This document shows, one piece after another, positions 36,847 through 45,160 of a stretch of 64,000 nt of DNA (the first letter of the stretch is position 1; every line of letters begins with the position of its first letter). A program made the translations under genes and the position numbers. Source of the DNA: Cladocopium goreaui (Eukaryota; Sar; Dinophyceae; Suessiales; Symbiodiniaceae); assembly GCA_947184155.2 (NCBI GenBank), contig CAMXCT020000809.1, positions 55,116 to 119,115 on the forward strand, written 5' to 3'. The notes beneath the pieces are model-generated. The model was not told the DNA's origin. It saw only the letters and a program-made list of their open reading frames with translations, and did not search any database.

Positions 36847-39606
36847 TCAAGGCACAGCGCTCGAGGCTTCCAATGTAGGGAATGTGAGATCTCCCGCATC
36901 CATCGTCCTGGCATTGTGAGGGGTCTCACGAACAAGCCATAACAGCATGCAGTTTCTGTGAACAACCTCTGGCAATCGCACAACGCGTTCAGGGACTTTG
37001 GCATCGTCATAAAGCATCCAATGACCCTGATATTTCAATGCTGCACGCCAATGTCCAGTGGTTGTATCTTCTCCCAAATGGTATACCACCCCACAAATGA
37101 CAAAATGTTCCATGTGAATCTCCCCAGCAGAATTGGTAAAGAATGGAAATGAAATGTCACGCTGAAAGTGTACCAGTTGAGTCAATTTCATTGAAGTGTC
37201 ATCTCTGTGTCGGTTGAGTTCCAGCACCAATTGACAGCCATCCTGCGTAGCTGCTCGACAAAGACCTAAGGGGTCGTGCCAGGTCAAAATGAGTGTCTGG
37301 AGGTCACAAACATCTGAAGAAAAATCAGTGAATGGTAAGGTGATCGGAGTGAAAGCAGTCCCTTTTTCCCCGTCCAGCTGATGTGCAAATGGTCCATCTG
37401 TGAAAGCTGGTTTTGTCACCCATGAGCAATCAAGAAATCCAGGTCGTGTGAAGTTGAGTATGTAACTGCAAAAGTCACAAGCGTCCTGTTGCCTTTGCAT
37501 AAATTTCTCAATTGACCAATCCCCTGTGAGAAGCCACTCAAAGGGACCGAAGGTCATCAGGTCCAAGGGAATGGCACTGTTGTGCACCAAACTACGCATC
37601 AAAATGAATCCACCGTTCCAAAGGTCAAATACATAGCCATCCGCCAAAAGCATGAGCCATGCTAAGCATTGTAGCACTGCGTTGGCCGCACAGGCCTTGC
37701 CAGTGGGATTCAAGAGGATGCGGATCACCCCCATCACTTGGCCTTCAACAATTGCTGCGCCAAAGGAGATCTTGTCAGGCTTTGTCCCCGGAGTCTCACC
37801 TGGATGAGCTGCCAAATAGAGTGGTGTGCCAATTTGTCCAACTCGAAGTAGAGCTCTGTGTTGTGACGCAGACTCACCGTCCATAGCCACGGAATGGGCT
37901 GAGAAATTTCCTGCCCCTCCAACGGCTTCCGAAGGGCATGAAAACGTAATGTCACCCGATGATCTGACATCAGCCGAATCATGTTGGAGAGGCTCTGTTT
38001 CACCTGTTGCGCTGGTAAGCCAGGAGCATCCGTTGGTTGAAGTTTCTGGGCCTGATGGTTCCAACGGAGATACGGCATCGTCCTGGGCTGATCCGGGTTG
38101 ATCAAATGATAAGTCACGCAATCCTGAAACAAATCCTCCGTCGGTGCCGCAGCCAGCAGTTTGTCCAGGCGCAACTCCAGAGCCTGTAGCATCGTCTTGG
38201 CCAAAAGGTGTCTGAGCGGCTCCTTCTTCTCCGTCGCATGCCAGGTTTTGCTGGTTTGCATCAACGTTGGCAGGATGCTGCCCTGGCCTGGGGCCATAAA
38301 CACCATGAACTCCGATTCTTGGAGCAAGGTGTTGAGGCCGTCTTCGTGCCTCAACACAAGCCTCGTGAGCGTGCTCAAAAGCTCCGTCGGGATCGTCGTT
38401 GTCGAGGACGAGGATCCCTGTCTGGACAGCTCCTTGTGTTTCTTCTGGTCCTTCTTCTGCCTTTTGGTGCCGGGCTGCTGCTCTGGGGCAATGCCGAGGG
38501 CTTTCAGCTGGTCTGAGGTCAGTAAGTTGCCCCAGATTTTGCTGGCTGAGTCGATCCCCTCGTTTGCCTCGAATGCCAAGTCCATTGGTGAGATACACGG
38601 CAAGGTTGAGCAAGGCAATGCACTGTTTTAAGTGCCGGGAGCAGCCGCAAAACTGACAGATGTCATGGCAGCGCAACGCAAGTCTGTGATAGCACATCAA
38701 GGTTTGCATCTGTAGAAAATTGTGTTCCCGATGCAAATGTTCCTCAAATTTGAGTGCTGTAAAGAAACATTTGTGGCAGCACAAGCATCTGTAGTTCAAA
38801 CTTTCACCCAGCATGGAATCTTGAATCTGCATGAGTCCACATTGAGCAAGCAAATCAACTGTGAGGCCAAAGGTGTCTGAGGACGTCACGTTGTATTGCC
38901 ACAGTCGCAGTTCTTCCTGACGCTGAGCAGCTCGGATAGCCTCATGCGTCGGCCACACAAATGGAACCAGTGCTGGCTTGCTCCACACAGGCATCATCAA
39001 AAGCAGAGCCATCTGAATGACAAAAGGGCAATGCAGCATGTGCTCAAGGGGACACGTCTGAATGTCATAGTCCACTTCATAAGATGGCAGCACTTCATTG
39101 CACCAGTCACAATGCCAGTCAGTAGATTGCAGGGCCGCATAGACCACACCCAATTGCTCAGCAAGATATGTGACACGGTCTGCCGTGATGCGATGAAACA
39201 CAAACAAATGAGCCTTGAGCGTCTTCAATTCCACTTCTTCCTGACAGAGAAGGCAGCGGGTGCGTAGCATCTGAGTCAGTGCTGGATCTTGCCAAAGTTT
39301 GTGAAAATTTCTTGTCATCAAGGCCATTGCAATGCGCTTCATGTCATCATCAGGCAGCAGGACACTCAACAGGTCTGTGAGCTGGGTCGAGGAGAAGGGC
39401 CAAGGTACCACAACCTGCCAGTTGAAAGATGCAGCCAGCAAAGCCAATTGAGTAAGCCCAACACACTCGTGATGCATCGCTCCCCAGCCCGGACCAGGAT
39501 TGCAAAAGCATCCAAGTTCTGCAAACATGCTCCATTGAAACAAATGCTTCAAATTTTGAACCTCTTGCAGCGAAACTGGGTGGACGGCATGAAGATGATG
39601 GTTGAG
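36847..39606 (-). CDS. LINE D last zinc fingers, linker and USP protease
   Basis: In frame after the TAG. The rest of the interrupted finger (LNHHLHAVH) is followed by CFCNPGPGWGAMHHEC, CLLCQEEVELKTLKAHLFVF, CDWCNEVLPSYEVDYDIQTC, CLCCHKCFFTALKFEEHL and CQFCGCSRHLKQC. The low-complexity linker is main frame 38590-37740. The protease begins at ATG 37734 and runs 295 codons: NPTGKACAANAVLQCLAW (Cys box), RQQDACDFCSYILNF, LQTLILTWHDPLGLCRA, TTGHWRAALKYQGHWMLYDD (His box and acidic residue) and ERVVRLPEVVHRNCMLLW. A is unusual directly after the catalytic C, where F or Y is normal. Catalytic C, H and D are all present. Confidence 0.88.
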   Translation of the reverse strand, partial: LNHHLHAVHPVSLQEVQNLKHLFQWSMFAELGCFCNPGPGWGAMHHECVGLTQLALLAASFNWQVVVPWPFSSTQLTDLLSVLLPDDDMKRIAMALMTRNFHKLWQDPALTQMLRTRCLLCQEEVELKTLKAHLFVFHRITADRVTYLAEQLGVVYAALQSTDWHCDWCNEVLPSYEVDYDIQTCPLEHMLHCPFVIQMALLLMMPVWSKPALVPFVWPTHEAIRAAQRQEELRLWQYNVTSSDTFGLTVDLLAQCGLMQIQDSMLGESLNYRCLCCHKCFFTALKFEEHLHREHNFLQMQTLMCYHRLALRCHDICQFCGCSRHLKQCIALLNLAVYLTNGLGIRGKRGDRLSQQNLGQLTDLRPAESPRHCPRAAARHQKAEEGPEETQGAVQTGILVLDNDDPDGAFEHAHEACVEARRRPQHLAPRIGVHGVYGPRPGQHPANVDANQQNLACDGEEGAAQTPFGQDDATGSGVAPGQTAGCGTDGGFVSGLRDLSFDQPGSAQDDAVSPLEPSGPETSTNGCSWLTSATGETEPLQHDSADVRSSGDITFSCPSEAVGGAGNFSAHSVAMDGESASQHRALLRVGQIGTPLYLAAHPGETPGTKPDKISFGAAIVEGQVMGVIRILLNPTGKACAANAVLQCLAWLMLLADGYVFDLWNGGFILMRSLVHNSAIPLDLMTFGPFEWLLTGDWSIEKFMQRQQDACDFCSYILNFTRPGFLDCSWVTKPAFTDGPFAHQLDGEKGTAFTPITLPFTDFSSDVCDLQTLILTWHDPLGLCRAATQDGCQLVLELNRHRDDTSMKLTQLVHFQRDISFPFFTNSAGEIHMEHFVICGVVYHLGEDTTTGHWRAALKYQGHWMLYDDAKVPERVVRLPEVVHRNCMLLWLVRETPHNARTMDAGDLTFPTLEASSAVP
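37734..38585 (-). CDS. LINE D ORF2, overlapping +1-frame helical protein
   Basis: 284 codons from ATG 38585 (context CCAATGG) to TGA at 37736-37734. An upstream in-frame TTG or CTG could extend it by about 11 codons. It begins MDLAFEANEGIDSASKIWGN. A Lys-rich patch (about residues 55-70), STLTRLVLRHEDGLNTLL, FQDCVTYHLINPDQPRTMPY, VTLRFHALRKP, IPWLWTVSLRHNTELYFEL and SIWQLIQVRLRGQS follow. Every one of these has a counterpart in B. The stop overlaps the protease ATG as TGATG. No known family. Being in the +1 frame of a coding region and conserved in four diverged copies is the main evidence that it is real. Confidence 0.75.
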   Translation of the reverse strand: MDLAFEANEGIDSASKIWGNLLTSDQLKALGIAPEQQPGTKRQKKDQKKHKELSRQGSSSSTTTIPTELLSTLTRLVLRHEDGLNTLLQESEFMVFMAPGQGSILPTLMQTSKTWHATEKKEPLRHLLAKTMLQALELRLDKLLAAAPTEDLFQDCVTYHLINPDQPRTMPYLRWNHQAQKLQPTDAPGLPAQQVKQSLSNMIRLMSDHRVTLRFHALRKPLEGQEISQPIPWLWTVSLRHNTELYFELDKLAHHSIWQLIQVRLRGQSLTRSPLAQQLLKAK

Positions 39607-41706
39607 CTAGTCACCAGAGTCAAATCTCTCTCCACAGAGTTGGCACTGAATTGTCAACTGAAGCCGAAGGTCACGCTTCTTGTACAGCAATTTCGAATGC
39701 CCGTGCCAGATAAGCGGCTCTATCTGCTCAGCTATGCCCAGAAGCATGTCAGGAGGTAAGGCCATGACTTGCGGCATCTGTTGACGTTCATGCTCCAGCC
39801 TCAACAGGGTAAACTGTAGAAAAAGAGGACAGATATGTTTGTTGTGCCGCTTGGGATGACAGACGCATCCATATTCAGGTTTGTGTAGTCTGTCAAGGTC
39901 AATGGCTCTCCTTTCACTCTCGTGCCATTCTGAAGCATGGTTGAGTTTGATATGGCGAGAAAGGTCTTGAGGACGCCCAAAGGACTTCTGACACTGAGCG
40001 CACCTGGTGGTCAAGAAGCGCCTCACCGACTCCAGCTGCAGCAGGTCCGGGCAAGAGTTCAGCTCAACTGCCTGGTTGATATGGCAGTACGTCTGAACTG
40101 TTTCAGGGTCAAGTTGGTCACAAGCCTCAATTGCATCATGATAGTCCCGTAGATGTCTTTGAAGGCCATGAGCCGTGGAGTAGCCCTTCCGGCACACAGG
40201 ACATGTCAAGGGTTCACTGTCTGCAGGGCCGGTGTCAAAGCCCATGAAAGTCATCAGCATGGACATCTGTCGAATGAGCATGCACTTGTGATACTGTTTG
40301 AATGGTTCTCCACAAAGAGCACAAGGAGACGTAAGAGGCCATCGAAACAAGAGTTGCTCATTGAGACTCTCATGCCGTCTGAAGACTTCATTATGTGCCG
40401 TTTGGAAATGAAGCAGGAGTCCCTTGGTGGTGTTGCAGAAGAACTTGCAAATACCACATCTGGTGTGAAAGTATGCAGCAAGTTCCACATCCATGGATAG
40501 GGCCTCCAGATTCAGACAGCAAGCATACTGCAGAAGTTCATGTACTCGTACACGATGTTCGACTTCCTCGTCAGGGTCATCAGCCTCCTGTCCAGTGACA
40601 TTGCACACAAATTGAATATGATTTCGAAGTCCATGCCAAGTAGTAAAATGCTGTTTACATCTGATGCATGTTGGAATGCCATTGTCAAAGTCTCGTGTGC
40701 TCACTGGGCGTAGAGGGCCTGATCGTTCATCATGAACAGTCGTCAGGTGCCTCCGCAGTGCACTGAGTGTAGGGTACATCTGGTGACAATGAGGGCATTC
40801 CTGTTGAGTATCAGGCTCCAAGGTTGTCACTGGGTCCAGTCGATTTCGAAGTTGGTCCCATGCTCTGAGCAACACCTGGCAACGTTCAGCATAATCAATT
40901 GGTGCCATTCTGCGCAAAATGTCATGTGAAGCAAGTGTGTCGTCTCTCAGCGCATCACGTTTGGCTGCTTTGCGGCAAAGCTCCAAAAGAAGCACCAGGG
41001 GATCGGCGATGTTGTGTGAAATCAAACATTCATGATGTGTGTTGCGATGCAAGTGCACTGGTTCTCTGTAGAGTCTTCTGAGGTGTTTCATGCATGCAAT
41101 ATCCAAAAGTGCAATCGTAGCGACATTGAACCCTATGGGTATTAAGCTGTATCTCATGCTGGCAAATACACATTGTTTCCAGAGAAGTTGTTTACGGTGA
41201 AAACTGAAACCTTTCTTGGTGAAAATCCAACGGGAAAGCTGTTGGCCGGTTTTGTCCCCTGCCTTGATCCTGGCAAGCATGGTTTGACGTTCAAAATTCG
41301 AGAAGCTGATAGAAGCGCCCAAAAATTGCTGTCGTGCTACCAATCTGATCAGTGTATGTGTGCCATCTTGTCGTGGTACCAAAAGCCATGCACCCCCATT
41401 TTTGCGTCTCTGGATGAAACGTCGTTGGAGTTTGGGAGCCTTCGTTCCCACCAGGCGCAGCATCACTGTGGTTTTCTCAAAATTGATAGTAAAACCATGA
41501 TTTTCCAGGATATCAAAAACCTTCCCCAGTGAACTCAGCAAGCTCAGAAAGTCTTGTTCAGAGTGAATCACCTGATGGAAATTGCAATCGTCAGCAAAAG
41601 TGGTTGTATTGTCTAACATCCAATCTTGTGACGTGGCTGCAGCAATATCATGAAGCAAAAGTGCTGCCTGAGCTGTCCACAAAGCTGGAGCAGCTTTGCA
41701 GCCTTG
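39607..41706 (-). CDS. LINE D second half of RT and zinc-finger array
   Basis: Continues in frame after the TGA. QGCKAAPALWTAQAALLLH (motif B), TTTFADDCNFHQV (motif C as FADD, about 41595), FTINFEKTTVMLRL and FLGASISFSNFERQTMLARI (thumb). Fingers from residue about 280: CPHCHQMYPTLSALRRHL, CIRCKQHFTTWHGLRNHI, CGICKFFCNTTKGLLLHF, CALCGEPFKQYHKC, CPVCRKGYSTAHGLQRHL, CAQCQKSFGRPQDLSRHI, CVCHPKRHNKHIC and CQLCGERFDSGD, where a TAG interrupts the finger before its histidines. Zinc fingers after RT may bind element RNA or target DNA; not shown here. Confidence 0.9.
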   Translation of the reverse strand, partial: QGCKAAPALWTAQAALLLHDIAAATSQDWMLDNTTTFADDCNFHQVIHSEQDFLSLLSSLGKVFDILENHGFTINFEKTTVMLRLVGTKAPKLQRRFIQRRKNGGAWLLVPRQDGTHTLIRLVARQQFLGASISFSNFERQTMLARIKAGDKTGQQLSRWIFTKKGFSFHRKQLLWKQCVFASMRYSLIPIGFNVATIALLDIACMKHLRRLYREPVHLHRNTHHECLISHNIADPLVLLLELCRKAAKRDALRDDTLASHDILRRMAPIDYAERCQVLLRAWDQLRNRLDPVTTLEPDTQQECPHCHQMYPTLSALRRHLTTVHDERSGPLRPVSTRDFDNGIPTCIRCKQHFTTWHGLRNHIQFVCNVTGQEADDPDEEVEHRVRVHELLQYACCLNLEALSMDVELAAYFHTRCGICKFFCNTTKGLLLHFQTAHNEVFRRHESLNEQLLFRWPLTSPCALCGEPFKQYHKCMLIRQMSMLMTFMGFDTGPADSEPLTCPVCRKGYSTAHGLQRHLRDYHDAIEACDQLDPETVQTYCHINQAVELNSCPDLLQLESVRRFLTTRCAQCQKSFGRPQDLSRHIKLNHASEWHESERRAIDLDRLHKPEYGCVCHPKRHNKHICPLFLQFTLLRLEHERQQMPQVMALPPDMLLGIAEQIEPLIWHGHSKLLYKKRDLRLQLTIQCQLCGERFDSGD

Positions 41707-44541
41707 TCAGATGCCACGTGTCGTCCGAAATTCCCTTTGGCAACCTTTGTGTTCAAAAGCAAAACTTGTACTGTTGTAAATGGATTGCAATAGACCCAAC
41801 AGTGAATCATGGACCCCAAAACGCCGCAGACCTGCAAACAACCGTTTCCGACACACTGTGTCGAAAGCCTTTGAAAGATCAAGGCTAAGTAAGAGACCAC
41901 CGCCCAGTTCACCAGGGTGAAGTCCATATGCCTGTTGATGCACTGGGTAGTGATGCATTTCAATCTTGGTCCGGACCGCCCTACAAAAAGTGGCAATACG
42001 AGAAAGAGCCTCATCAGCACCACGCCCAGGCAAGTAAGCAAATTGTGGAAGACCTTGCAGTGTCGGCCAGAGCTGCTCATGTAAATGTTTGGATGCCATA
42101 CCCATGACCGTCTTTCCCGAAGGTTCCAACAGTGCAATCGGCCTGAGGTCTCGAGGGTGGTGATTCTTCTTGGCCGCCTTTGGCAAGAAGCAGAGAAATC
42201 CCTGGCTCCACACGCCTGGCAGGTTGTTATGCTGACTGCGCTGGTTACAGAATGGGTCCAATAGATCAGCTGCTGACGTGGCCACGCACCTCCGAAATGG
42301 TGATGGCGCAAATCTAGGGTCCAGTGCCTTAGACAGTGGCAATTCAGCAAGGCCATGTGCAAGCTCGGTGCATGTAAAAGGCCACTCAAAGGCACAGGCT
42401 GGATCAGGAGGATCATCAGAATGATACAGCTGCTGAAACCAAGCTTGCAAGGTATCAGCCGCCTGTTCAGGATGCATCAGGTCACCAGTCTCGGTTCTCA
42501 AATGGATTTTGCTGAAATTCTGTTTGGGTGCAATGTCACGTATTGCCTGCCACATACGAAATGGATCTCTGGCATGTTCAGCAAGTAGCGCGGCATCATA
42601 CACCTTTTGCAATCGTCGTTTCCGGGCTATTTTGGAAGCCTGTTTCATCATCTTTCTAGCCTTGCTACGTTGTTGTATGTGAAACCAAGCCTTGAAGAAG
42701 GTCTGCAGTCCAGGTGTCCGCAATGCACGCAAGCACATTGTATGAGCCTGGAAGGTTCTAAACGGCGTCACATCAAGTTGATCCAGTAGGGAATCTTTTG
42801 GTTTGTGGGCCGTAGGTCTGAATGAGTTCAAGGTCTCATGCAGGTTGTCAAGCGCATGTTCTGTTGCAGGAATGTTCTCAACTTTTTGTTGAATGTGATC
42901 TTGCAAGAGTCGGACATCTGCTGTTGGATGTTGCCATTGATGACAGAGATCAAGCCTTTGAGATCGTGTCCATCCCATCGGTCTGCTGGAGGTACTGTGA
43001 TGCCAGACCTTCAAAATCGATGTCATCAAGGGTACATGAAATGAGCCTTCTGTGCAAATAAGTGGAAAGTCATGCAAATAAACAACTTGCTTCGATGTAG
43101 CGTCAGCCATATGTTGTCTACAACAGATATAGTCGATACGTGAATGTTGGGCCTGTGAGGGAAACTGATACGTGGGGCCAAGGTCCATTGTCCATGTGTT
43201 CAAAGCCGTCAATGAATATGTTGTCAAAACATTCATGAGGAGGTGAGCATCCGAATGTTGAGGCCCCCTACTTCTGCCCAGGTCCATGGCGTACTGGTCC
43301 AGGCCCACTGCGGCAGAGCGTCGAAGAAGGGAAGTGTTCAGATCCCCCATCAACAGGACAGTGTTGCGCCGAGGCAGGGTATCCAGCACAGTAGAGATCT
43401 GTTGCCATACTTCAGTGCGGTCATCCATACGATGTGGAGAATGAATGTGCTGATAGATGTTGAGAATATCCAAACTGCGATGAGTGCCATGAACTCGAAC
43501 ATGTAAAACTCTACCAGGGATTGGGTCATGCCATGACAAATCATCAGAAGAGCAAAGTTGTTTGGATATCATACACATCAAGCCTGCCGAAGGTCCACCG
43601 CTGCCACTGTGCACGATGTGATAGTGCTGTTGTGTCCATTCCGTCGTAAATGGCCACTTCGTCTCCTGGAGGCAGACCACGGCGATCTGTTGCTGTTGCA
43701 GCCAGAGCTGAAACATGTCCCACTTGTCTGCACCAAGTCCCCCACTATTCCAACAAAAACAGGTAAGCCTGTGTCTAAGCTTCCTTCCTTTGGGGATTGC
43801 ATTCGGTGGAGAAGGTTGAGTATCTTCTATGTCAGTGGTCTGTGTACCCAACTGTTTGGCTGAAAATAATTTGCCCCTCCACCATGTGTATCCATGTTGC
43901 GACGCCCTACGTTGAGCACGCAGAAAACTCCGTTTACCTGTTCCACTTGATCGTCTGGTAGCTTGATTCGGTGCGAACACCACATGGGGCTCCTCTGCAT
44001 GAGCTTTCACGGAGTATGCAAACTCCGTTCCCTCGTTGCGCATGCCCACAACGAAACCCTCACCCCCGGCAGAAGCACTGCAGTGATAGGAAGGCTGTCC
44101 AAACGCCAATGTCAAAGCAATGCAAGCGCTGAGACAATACTTCTGCCCTCGGAATTGGGACCGAGAGGTGGTCGATGTCAGGCGAGTCCGTGATGCTGAA
44201 ATGTCAGGGTGTCGAATTGATGTGGTCAAAAATCCAAGTGGAAAAATTGTATCCCAAATCCAATCAAAACTTAAGGGAGCGTTGTCCAGCAGAAGCTGAA
44301 AGGAGAAACCAAAAAGGAGATGCCACGTCAAATTCAAGTGTCCACAAATAATGATCCACAGGCCAGTGAAAAATATCGTGGGAGCCCACCCCATGCACCA
44401 GGATAGGGAGCCACCCCTACAGATTAAGGCCAGTTCAAGAGAGCAGCAAGATTGTAGAAGGCGCGATGTGGTAGAAGTCGAAAAAGGTTCACGGGATCTG
44501 CAGCGATTCCACCACCAGCGCCGCACAGCAGCACAGCGCAC
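41707..44541 (-). CDS. LINE D membrane N-terminus, EEP endonuclease and first half of RT
   Basis: 944 codons. Hydrophobic segments at about residues 48-64, 70-86 and 135-150; SLSWCMGWAPTIFFTGL and LLLDNAPLS are shared with C. GKRSFLRAQRRASQHGYTWW precedes the nuclease. EEP from residue about 258: CFCWNSGGL (about 43750), LQETKW (E), LLMGDLNTSLL (about 43340), SRIDYICC and FHVPLM, all landmark residues present. DIAPKQNFSKIHLRTETGD connects to RT: FLPKAAKKNHHPRDLRPIAL, GGLLLSLDLSKAFDTVCRKR (motif A) and EFRTTRGI. There a TGA replaces what is CGA (Arg) in the RGIRQGCKAAP motif, a likely C-to-T change at a CpG. Confidence 0.92.
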   Translation of the reverse strand: MRCAAVRRWWWNRCRSREPFSTSTTSRLLQSCCSLELALICRGGSLSWCMGWAPTIFFTGLWIIICGHLNLTWHLLFGFSFQLLLDNAPLSFDWIWDTIFPLGFLTTSIRHPDISASRTRLTSTTSRSQFRGQKYCLSACIALTLAFGQPSYHCSASAGGEGFVVGMRNEGTEFAYSVKAHAEEPHVVFAPNQATRRSSGTGKRSFLRAQRRASQHGYTWWRGKLFSAKQLGTQTTDIEDTQPSPPNAIPKGRKLRHRLTCFCWNSGGLGADKWDMFQLWLQQQQIAVVCLQETKWPFTTEWTQQHYHIVHSGSGGPSAGLMCMISKQLCSSDDLSWHDPIPGRVLHVRVHGTHRSLDILNIYQHIHSPHRMDDRTEVWQQISTVLDTLPRRNTVLLMGDLNTSLLRRSAAVGLDQYAMDLGRSRGPQHSDAHLLMNVLTTYSLTALNTWTMDLGPTYQFPSQAQHSRIDYICCRQHMADATSKQVVYLHDFPLICTEGSFHVPLMTSILKVWHHSTSSRPMGWTRSQRLDLCHQWQHPTADVRLLQDHIQQKVENIPATEHALDNLHETLNSFRPTAHKPKDSLLDQLDVTPFRTFQAHTMCLRALRTPGLQTFFKAWFHIQQRSKARKMMKQASKIARKRRLQKVYDAALLAEHARDPFRMWQAIRDIAPKQNFSKIHLRTETGDLMHPEQAADTLQAWFQQLYHSDDPPDPACAFEWPFTCTELAHGLAELPLSKALDPRFAPSPFRRCVATSAADLLDPFCNQRSQHNNLPGVWSQGFLCFLPKAAKKNHHPRDLRPIALLEPSGKTVMGMASKHLHEQLWPTLQGLPQFAYLPGRGADEALSRIATFCRAVRTKIEMHHYPVHQQAYGLHPGELGGGLLLSLDLSKAFDTVCRKRLFAGLRRFGVHDSLLGLLQSIYNSTSFAFEHKGCQREFRTTRGI

Positions 44542-44661
44542 CGCAAGCGCAGCTGCAGGCCAACAGCAAAGCTCTCAGGATATGCCAGCGAACAAGTAAC
44601 CTTGAACGTCCGGGGGCACCCTCGTTGCTAGGACTCCTCGTCCCTCGAACCACCGGGGGCT
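44542..44661 (-). other. 5' UTR of LINE D with conserved 5' motif
   Basis: CTTGTTCGCTGGCA on the minus strand at 44583-44596. The first bases after the CA tract, GCCCCCGGTGGTTC, and GGCGAGGAGTCC-like sequence match LINE C closely, so the 5' ends of C and D are related and begin at the same point relative to the CA tract. Confidence 0.6.
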
Positions 44662-44877
44662 TGTGTGTGTGTGTGTTTGGGTGTGTGTGTGTGTGTTTGG
44701 GTGTGTTTGGGTGTGTGTGTGTGTGGGTGTGTGGGTGTGTGTGTGGGTGTGTGTGGGTGTGTGTGTGTGGGTGTGTGTGTGTGTGTGTTTGGGTGTGTGT
44801 GTGTGTTTGGGTGTGTGTGTGTGTGTGTTTGGGTGTGTGTGTGTGTGTTTGTGTGTGTGTGTTTGTGTGTGTGTGTG
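44662..44877. repeat. 216-bp GT-rich microsatellite between LINE D and the Penelope-like elements
   Basis: GT repeats with regular GGGTG and TTTG interruptions. It borders the LINE D start on one side and the first Penelope-like terminal repeat on the other. Long ORFs on both strands are repeat artefacts. Confidence 0.9.
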
Positions 44878-45160
44878 TACCATCTGAATAGATGTAAAAC
44901 TGCTTATCTTGCAGGGGGTCACCGGGGTCCCGGGGGGGTCGGTGACCAACTAAGACACCTCCCCGGGACCCGTGTAAACGTACCTGCGGGACTGTGGTGG
45001 TGCACCTGGGCGCATTTAAGTCGCAGCTGGTGGCCACCACAGTCCCATATACATATATATATATATTTTTTTTTTCATTTCTCCTGTTAGGTTTTACTGG
45101 GGTGTTTTTTGCACGTCCGATGCATTCCACATCAACAATTCGATAAGATGTTTCTGAGCA
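44878..45160 (+). repeat. Left terminal repeat (pseudo-LTR) of family 2
   Basis: Nearly identical to 46003-46298. The main differences are the length of the AT run and a T/G change in the AACTAAG loop. It contains the hairpin CATCT-GAAT-AGATG, the pseudoknot-like region 44917-44971, and a 13-bp perfect inverted repeat GGGACTGTGGTGG/CCACCACAGTCCC around 44990-45050. Confidence 0.85.
44917..44971 (+). other. Pseudoknot-like RNA structure, family 2 left repeat
   Basis: Stem 1 GGTCACCG (44917-44924) pairs with CGGTGACC (44940-44947). Stem 2 GGGTCCCGGGG (44925-44935) pairs with CCCCGGGACCC (44961-44971). The joining loop begins AACTAAG here and AACGAAG in the right copy. It has the same topology as family 1 with different stem sequences. 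A second copy lies at about 46041-46096. Confidence 0.7.

Larger units (their letters stand above)
36375..44661 (-). mobile_element. LINE D: EEP-RT-zinc finger-USP non-LTR retrotransposon, nearly intact
   Basis: About 8.3 kb. From 44541 to 36847 a single frame of about 2,565 codons is interrupted only by two nonsense codons: TGA at 41709-41707 and TAG at 39609-39607. There is no frameshift. It is the reference copy for the domain order membrane segments, EEP, RT, zinc fingers, linker (with ORF2 in +1), USP. Confidence 0.93.
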
